A stretch of 64,000 nucleotides of DNA from Torreya grandis (Eukaryota > Streptophyta > Pinopsida > Cupressales > Taxaceae). The stretch is taken from the NCBI GenBank assembly GCA_037957365.1, contig JARHVA010000081.1:6749501-6813500 (forward strand). The letters are read 5' to 3'. The translations under genes were made by a program, and so were the position numbers. The first letter of the stretch is position 1, and each line of letters opens with the position of its first letter. Shown one piece after another: positions 60,180 through 64,000 of this stretch. The notes beneath the pieces were generated by a model that was not told the DNA's origin, ran no database searches, and was given only the letters and a program-made list of their open reading frames with translations.

Positions 60180-60330
60180 ACCGACATCAGTTCTGCCACT
60201 AATGTCGGCCTTCCCCTGTCACCGGCATCGGTTCTTCTACCAACATCGGCTTCATCTGTTACCGGCATCGGTTATCTGACCGACGCCGGCCTCATTTCCT
60301 ACCGACATCGGTTTTTTAACCGACGTCGGT
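60180..60330 (+). repeat. Palindrome array 3, leader of C (8 copies in 4 pairs)
   Basis: Units start at 60180, 60198, 60221, 60239, 60261, 60279, 60301 and 60319. Within pairs the step is always 18 bp (12-bp unit plus 6-bp gap), and pairs recur every 40-41 bp. The last pair is ACCGACATCGGT and ACCGACGTCGGT. Confidence 0.88.
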
Positions 60331-60508
60331 CTCTGTCACTGTCTTTTTTCTTCAAAACCAGCAGCCTGAAACCTATCCCTTCTCTGTCAAAAACTCCATT
60401 CTGGTTTTCTAAGACTGCCAAAAACACAGTTTCTGGAACCAGGACTCTCTTCTTAACCACTTTAACCAACAGCCGCTCCAGTCTATCCTGTCTCTAACCA
60501 GTCCTATC

Positions 60509-63472
60509 ATGGAGTTCCACTCGAAAACTGAAAGAACTCCTACAGGACCGACCCTGACCCTGACCCCGACTCAAATTCCCATCATCCCTGAAGGGGACCG
60601 AGATTTCGAGAGATTATTGGACCTCAATACCGCAGCCCTCCAAAACTATCTCGCGAGAAACCCAACGCGAGACCTTTCGGGTGACGTGGTGACGACATCC
60701 ACACCATTCACCACCCAACCCTTTTTGACTCAGCCTTTCGCCTCGACTATTAACCCAATCATGGCCAATACGCAAAGTTTGGCCTCCCCGTCTATTTTTA
60801 GACCGACCTCCATCGGGGTTCCATTACCCCCTCAACTACCTGCAATTCAACCAAGTTCTACATCATATCAGAACTTGATTGCCTCGACCCCTCACACTCT
60901 TGCGCCCACAAATGTAGGAGTGCCAACCTGTCTTGCTACCAGTGCCACCATTCAACCACCTTTGGCGGTGCCCAGTCAACTTATACCTTCGACCTTCATA
61001 ACGCAACCACCTCTAGCCTTCACTTCTACCCCTGCGACTAGTCATCCGTACATTGTACAACCGACTATGTCGCACGCCTCCTCTAACCTCTTCCAAGCGC
61101 GTTACAACTTAGGGGGCGCTCAACCCGCCAATCCGTCAGCAGATCCTATCAAGATGCTGATGGATAAAATGTCCAGTCTCGAGGCCTCCATTTCCGGTTC
61201 AAGCAATACTTTGTCATATGAACAAATTTGCAACGAGCCCATCCATCCTTCTGTCCCTATTCAACCATATCCTAACCATTGGGAGCTTCCTATATTCACT
61301 CGCTTTCAGAGTAAGGAAGACCCACAACAACATCTACGGGCATTTAGACATGCCTGTTATCTTATTTCCCATGATGATGCGTTACTTCTACGCATGTTCC
61401 CTATGTCCCTTTCTGGCCCTGCCCTTGACTGGTATAGTTCTCTTGCCAGACACTCTATCTTTTCATTCATCCAACTCGCCCAACTATTTCTTGACCATTT
61501 CTCAATCAACATCACCAAACAAGTCTCAATCACAGACCTTTATTCCATCAGGCAATTTGATGACGAATCTGTAGTCGATTTTGTCGCTCGTTGGAGAGGT
61601 CTAATTAACCAGCTCTCCTTCTCTTTACCTCAACCCGAGCTCATCGAGCTCTTTTCTCGAGCATGTCCCAGACACATCTCTTCTACCTTGCGGATTCAGA
61701 CATTTTGCACTTTTGACGAAGCTTTCATCATGGCTCGAAAGCTTGAACTCCGTGCCCTTGAAGAAGATAAGGTCAAATTGCGTTATACCAACGCAAAATC
61801 TACTGACCATTCTTCTTCCAGACCTTCTTCTTCTGCCAATTCCGAATCTATAGGAGTGGCCAACACTGTGGTCGTTAGATCACCATCCTCAACAACAACG
61901 AATTACTCTCAACCTTCGACATCTTCCAGCATCACCAAACAATTCCAACAACGATACATTCAGCGTTCTTACACTCCACTTGGAGAACCATACGCTTTCG
62001 TTTTGGAAAAACTTCTCAAGCAGGGGGTCCTCAATCTCCCTCCAATCCAACCACCTCAATTTGACCCTTCAAAGGCCATCCCTACATGGTATAGGGAGGC
62101 CGACTTCTGCCACTTTCACCGCGTCCAAGGCCATGACATTGACAACTGCCGAACTTTCAAAAACATCATCCAAGACATGATCGACAAGGGGGATCTTATT
62201 TTAGATAACCCGAACGCCCCACCTAACCAACATATTGACATCTTCAAACAACCATTTCCGAATCATCCACCTACTCAAAACAACGTCCAGACTTCGACCA
62301 ATGACCCTCAAGACCATGACATTCACACGATTAGCACTATCTTGCCTCTTGTCCTTGACCAACCTCTTCCATTAAAGGATGAGGAACCTCCTTCTCCTAC
62401 TAGTCCTCCATCTACCTCTCTTGTATTGGAGGACGCTTTGACCACATCAACGCCATTAAGCCCACCTTCATCCGAAGACCCTACCTTGCCTACTCCTCGA
62501 GCACAAGCGGAAGGCATAATCATCCATGCCCTCTGCCCACTGGAGGAGCCAGACTCTCTTATTTCTTCTCCACCAAGAGAAGAACCAGTCTCTCCACCCG
62601 TTTCAATCAAGGAAGACCCAGTCGCGGTTTCCTCTTGTCCTTTGCCTGAGATTGTTACATCTCACTCACCTTCATCCACATCCAAACCCAAGCCCACATC
62701 TAACCTCGCCTCGCATAACGGTGGCCCTCGACCCAGACACACGAAAGCTACTAGACCACACCGGAGAACTCCTCCCCCACCTTCGTCATTACCTTCAATC
62801 TTGGGCCCGCATCCGTCCACTTTAATAGGAGTGCTTCCCACTCCCATCCTTCACAGAGGCACATCGCCTCCATTACTTCCTCATCCCATCAGACATACAT
62901 CTCATCCGAACTCTCGACATATGTCTCTTTCACCTCCCAAACCAACGTCACCAACCCTCACTGCAATAAAGCATCCAGACCCGTTAGCAGGTTCATATGA
63001 CTTGCTCTTACGGCACTTATTGCAATTCTCTCGTATCGACCTCCCACCTCTTAGACAATATCAATCTCTCAGACCTAAACCACCTTGGTTCGACCACACT
63101 CGCATTTGCGCGTATCATCACACGCTTGGGCACGACACGGAGCATTGTTGTGCCCTCAAGGTCGCCATTCGCCAATGTCTTGGGAATGACACCCTTCTTC
63201 TCAACCACGTCATCAACAAACCTTCAACACCACCCCACTCATCAACTCTCGGATCAAGACCCTCTTGGTTCGACAACTCTAAATACTGTCATTATCATCA
63301 TACTCCGGGACATGACACTGAGTGTTGTTGCGCTCTTAAAGCTGTCATTCGTCAGCAACGGAGAAAGGATTTCCTCCTCATCAAGGGTCCTCTTGACCAC
63401 CTTTTCGACAAAACATCAACCTCAACCCATGCCTCTCCAACCTCATCACCTAAATCGGGATCTCCACGCTAG
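60509..63472 (+). CDS. gag: Gag polyprotein of element C (intact, 987 residues)
   Basis: Structural precursor that would assemble the cytoplasmic virus-like particle and bind element RNA. The ATG at 60509 has purine at -3 and G at +4, and a stop lies 11 bp upstream. Residues 1-256 are a P/T/S/Q-rich low-complexity region. About 257-410 is the retrotransposon Gag domain ('HWELPIFTRFQSKEDPQQHL', 'FPMSLSGPALDWYSSL', 'RQFDDESVVDFVARWRGL'). A CX2HX4HX4C knuckle lies at 534-547. About 620-850 is a long proline/serine-rich linker. Two further CHHC knuckles lie at 867-880 and 927-940, exactly 60 residues apart, each preceded by a 'WFD' block and followed by 'CALK'. CHHC knuckles are usual in Tat-type Gag; three of them, two in tandem, is unusual. 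No stop, frameshift or CpG decay. A stop separates it from anything downstream. Confidence 0.93.
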   Translation: MEFHSKTERTPTGPTLTLTPTQIPIIPEGDRDFERLLDLNTAALQNYLARNPTRDLSGDVVTTSTPFTTQPFLTQPFASTINPIMANTQSLASPSIFRPTSIGVPLPPQLPAIQPSSTSYQNLIASTPHTLAPTNVGVPTCLATSATIQPPLAVPSQLIPSTFITQPPLAFTSTPATSHPYIVQPTMSHASSNLFQARYNLGGAQPANPSADPIKMLMDKMSSLEASISGSSNTLSYEQICNEPIHPSVPIQPYPNHWELPIFTRFQSKEDPQQHLRAFRHACYLISHDDALLLRMFPMSLSGPALDWYSSLARHSIFSFIQLAQLFLDHFSINITKQVSITDLYSIRQFDDESVVDFVARWRGLINQLSFSLPQPELIELFSRACPRHISSTLRIQTFCTFDEAFIMARKLELRALEEDKVKLRYTNAKSTDHSSSRPSSSANSESIGVANTVVVRSPSSTTTNYSQPSTSSSITKQFQQRYIQRSYTPLGEPYAFVLEKLLKQGVLNLPPIQPPQFDPSKAIPTWYREADFCHFHRVQGHDIDNCRTFKNIIQDMIDKGDLILDNPNAPPNQHIDIFKQPFPNHPPTQNNVQTSTNDPQDHDIHTISTILPLVLDQPLPLKDEEPPSPTSPPSTSLVLEDALTTSTPLSPPSSEDPTLPTPRAQAEGIIIHALCPLEEPDSLISSPPREEPVSPPVSIKEDPVAVSSCPLPEIVTSHSPSSTSKPKPTSNLASHNGGPRPRHTKATRPHRRTPPPPSSLPSILGPHPSTLIGVLPTPILHRGTSPPLLPHPIRHTSHPNSRHMSLSPPKPTSPTLTAIKHPDPLAGSYDLLLRHLLQFSRIDLPPLRQYQSLRPKPPWFDHTRICAYHHTLGHDTEHCCALKVAIRQCLGNDTLLLNHVINKPSTPPHSSTLGSRPSWFDNSKYCHYHHTPGHDTECCCALKAVIRQQRRKDFLLIKGPLDHLFDKTSTSTHASPTSSPKSGSPR

Positions 63473-64000
63473 ACTGTGGTCCCTTTGCCGCCTTTGACCC
63501 CCTTATTTGACATTAACACCGTCCATCTGACCACTAAACCTCAACCGACCTTAACCAATCTTTCAAACATTCTCCCTACCCGCTGGGGGAATTCATCCTT
63601 TATTCAAACCTCGACCAACTATTCAGCCCAGTCTCTACCACATATCAATCACTCATTTTATCTTAAAACCCGACCAAGTATCCACCGACCCAACCCCCGA
63701 CCAATTATTCGACCAGTCTCAACCAAACTTCAACCAAATATCAATCACCCTGACCTCTCGATCAAACATTCAACCAAATCTCGACCAAGTCTCAACCAAC
63801 CCTCGACCATGACATCGACCAAACCTTTGACCAGACCTTCAACAAACTTTGACCAAACATTTTACCACACTTCAACCAACTCTCGACCAATCAACAATCA
63901 AATATCATTCAACCAATCCTTTTTATCTAAAGCATTCAACCTTTCTCAACCAACCAACGACAATGTCAACCAACTTCACATCCAACGACAATCAACACCT
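63473..64000 (+). repeat. CGACCAA-rich degenerate repeat after gag of C
   Basis: An iterated word, roughly (C/T)TCGACCAAnnnTC, with more than 20 loose copies and very few G outside CGACC. No protease motif. Similar words open the window in element A (1-260). It could be an untranslated spacer or the start of the element's 3' tail. Confidence 0.65.

Larger units (their letters stand above)
59345..60508 (+). other. Leader of element C
   Basis: A 1.16-kb leader with two similar hairpins (59717-59783) and eight palindrome units (60180-60330). An upstream frame at 60072-60497 (141 codons, hydrophobic start) ends 11 bp before the gag ATG. It runs through the palindrome array and is probably incidental. 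Confidence 0.7.
57905..64000 (+). mobile_element. Element C: 5' part of a young Tat-type Ty3/gypsy element
   Basis: 5' LTR, primer site, 1.2-kb leader, intact gag and tail; the rest is beyond the window. The sequence is rich in C and CpG, unlike every older element here, and gag has no stop in 987 codons, so insertion was recent. It lies next to the protease of element E in opposite orientation. The 5 bp before it are GTGGA. Whether C has pol cannot be seen: the 528 bp after gag show no protease. Confidence 0.9.

Noticed and set aside
60072..60497. 141-codon frame just upstream of gag
   Set aside because: The hydrophobic start looked like a signal peptide, but the middle is a translation of the palindrome array and B has no equivalent. 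Treated as leader.
62323..62610. 95-codon minus-strand frame inside gag of C
   Set aside because: Shadow of the proline-rich gag codons. G/S-rich, with no support.

Overview
This is plant nuclear DNA made almost entirely of nested LTR retrotransposons of very different ages, plus one LINE remnant and simple repeats. I see no host protein gene, rRNA gene, tRNA gene or CRISPR array. The repeat content, the AT-rich CpG-depleted decay of the older elements and the absence of genes over 64 kb suggest a seed plant with a very large genome, most likely a conifer or other gymnosperm. That assignment is inference, because nothing in the window is species-diagnostic.

Layout. (1) 1-2374: 3' end of a Ty3/gypsy element (A) of the Tat type, with tail, polypurine tract and 3' LTR. 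(2) 2375-4906: 3' end of a Sirevirus-like Ty1/copia element (X). (3) 4907-7998: unassigned AT-rich DNA. (4) 7999-28749: a complete but dead 20.7 kb Tat-type element (B) with a perfect 5-bp target duplication. Its PR-RT junction is split by a smaller gag-only LTR element (N, 16727-21532) that carries a G-patch domain. (5) about 28.9-32.3 kb: decayed L1-type LINE, then a 515-bp TA/TG/CA repeat. (6) 33.2-34.6 kb: minus-strand copia RNase H remnant and an unassigned repeat-rich stretch, then a (GT)n tract. (7) 38845-47827: Sirevirus-like gag-only element (D) with 2.57-kb LTRs. (8) about 49.2-57.9 kb: minus-strand Tat-type pol (E), its RT split by a solo LTR of the B family with a 5-bp duplication. 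(9) 57905 to the window end: 5' part of a young element (C) of the same family as A, inserted next to the protease region of E, with an intact 987-codon gag.

Relationships. A, B, C and E share the Tat plan: Gag with CHHC knuckles (seen in B and C), a second RNase H after the RT-RNase H (seen in B and E), and a distinctive 3' tail motif (seen in A and B). N and D encode Gag-like proteins only and would need enzymes supplied by other elements. The insertion order can be read directly: E is older than C and than the solo LTR in it; B is older than N; X is probably older than A.

The strongest unexplained structure is a set of phased 12-bp palindromes (consensus close to RCCGACRYCGGY). They occur as 3+5 copies in each A/C LTR with essentially identical spacing, as 8 copies in the C leader, and as a decayed but still phased array in the B leader. 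A 65-nt multi-stem element inside the A/C LTR, whose differences fall almost only in loops, is the second strongest.
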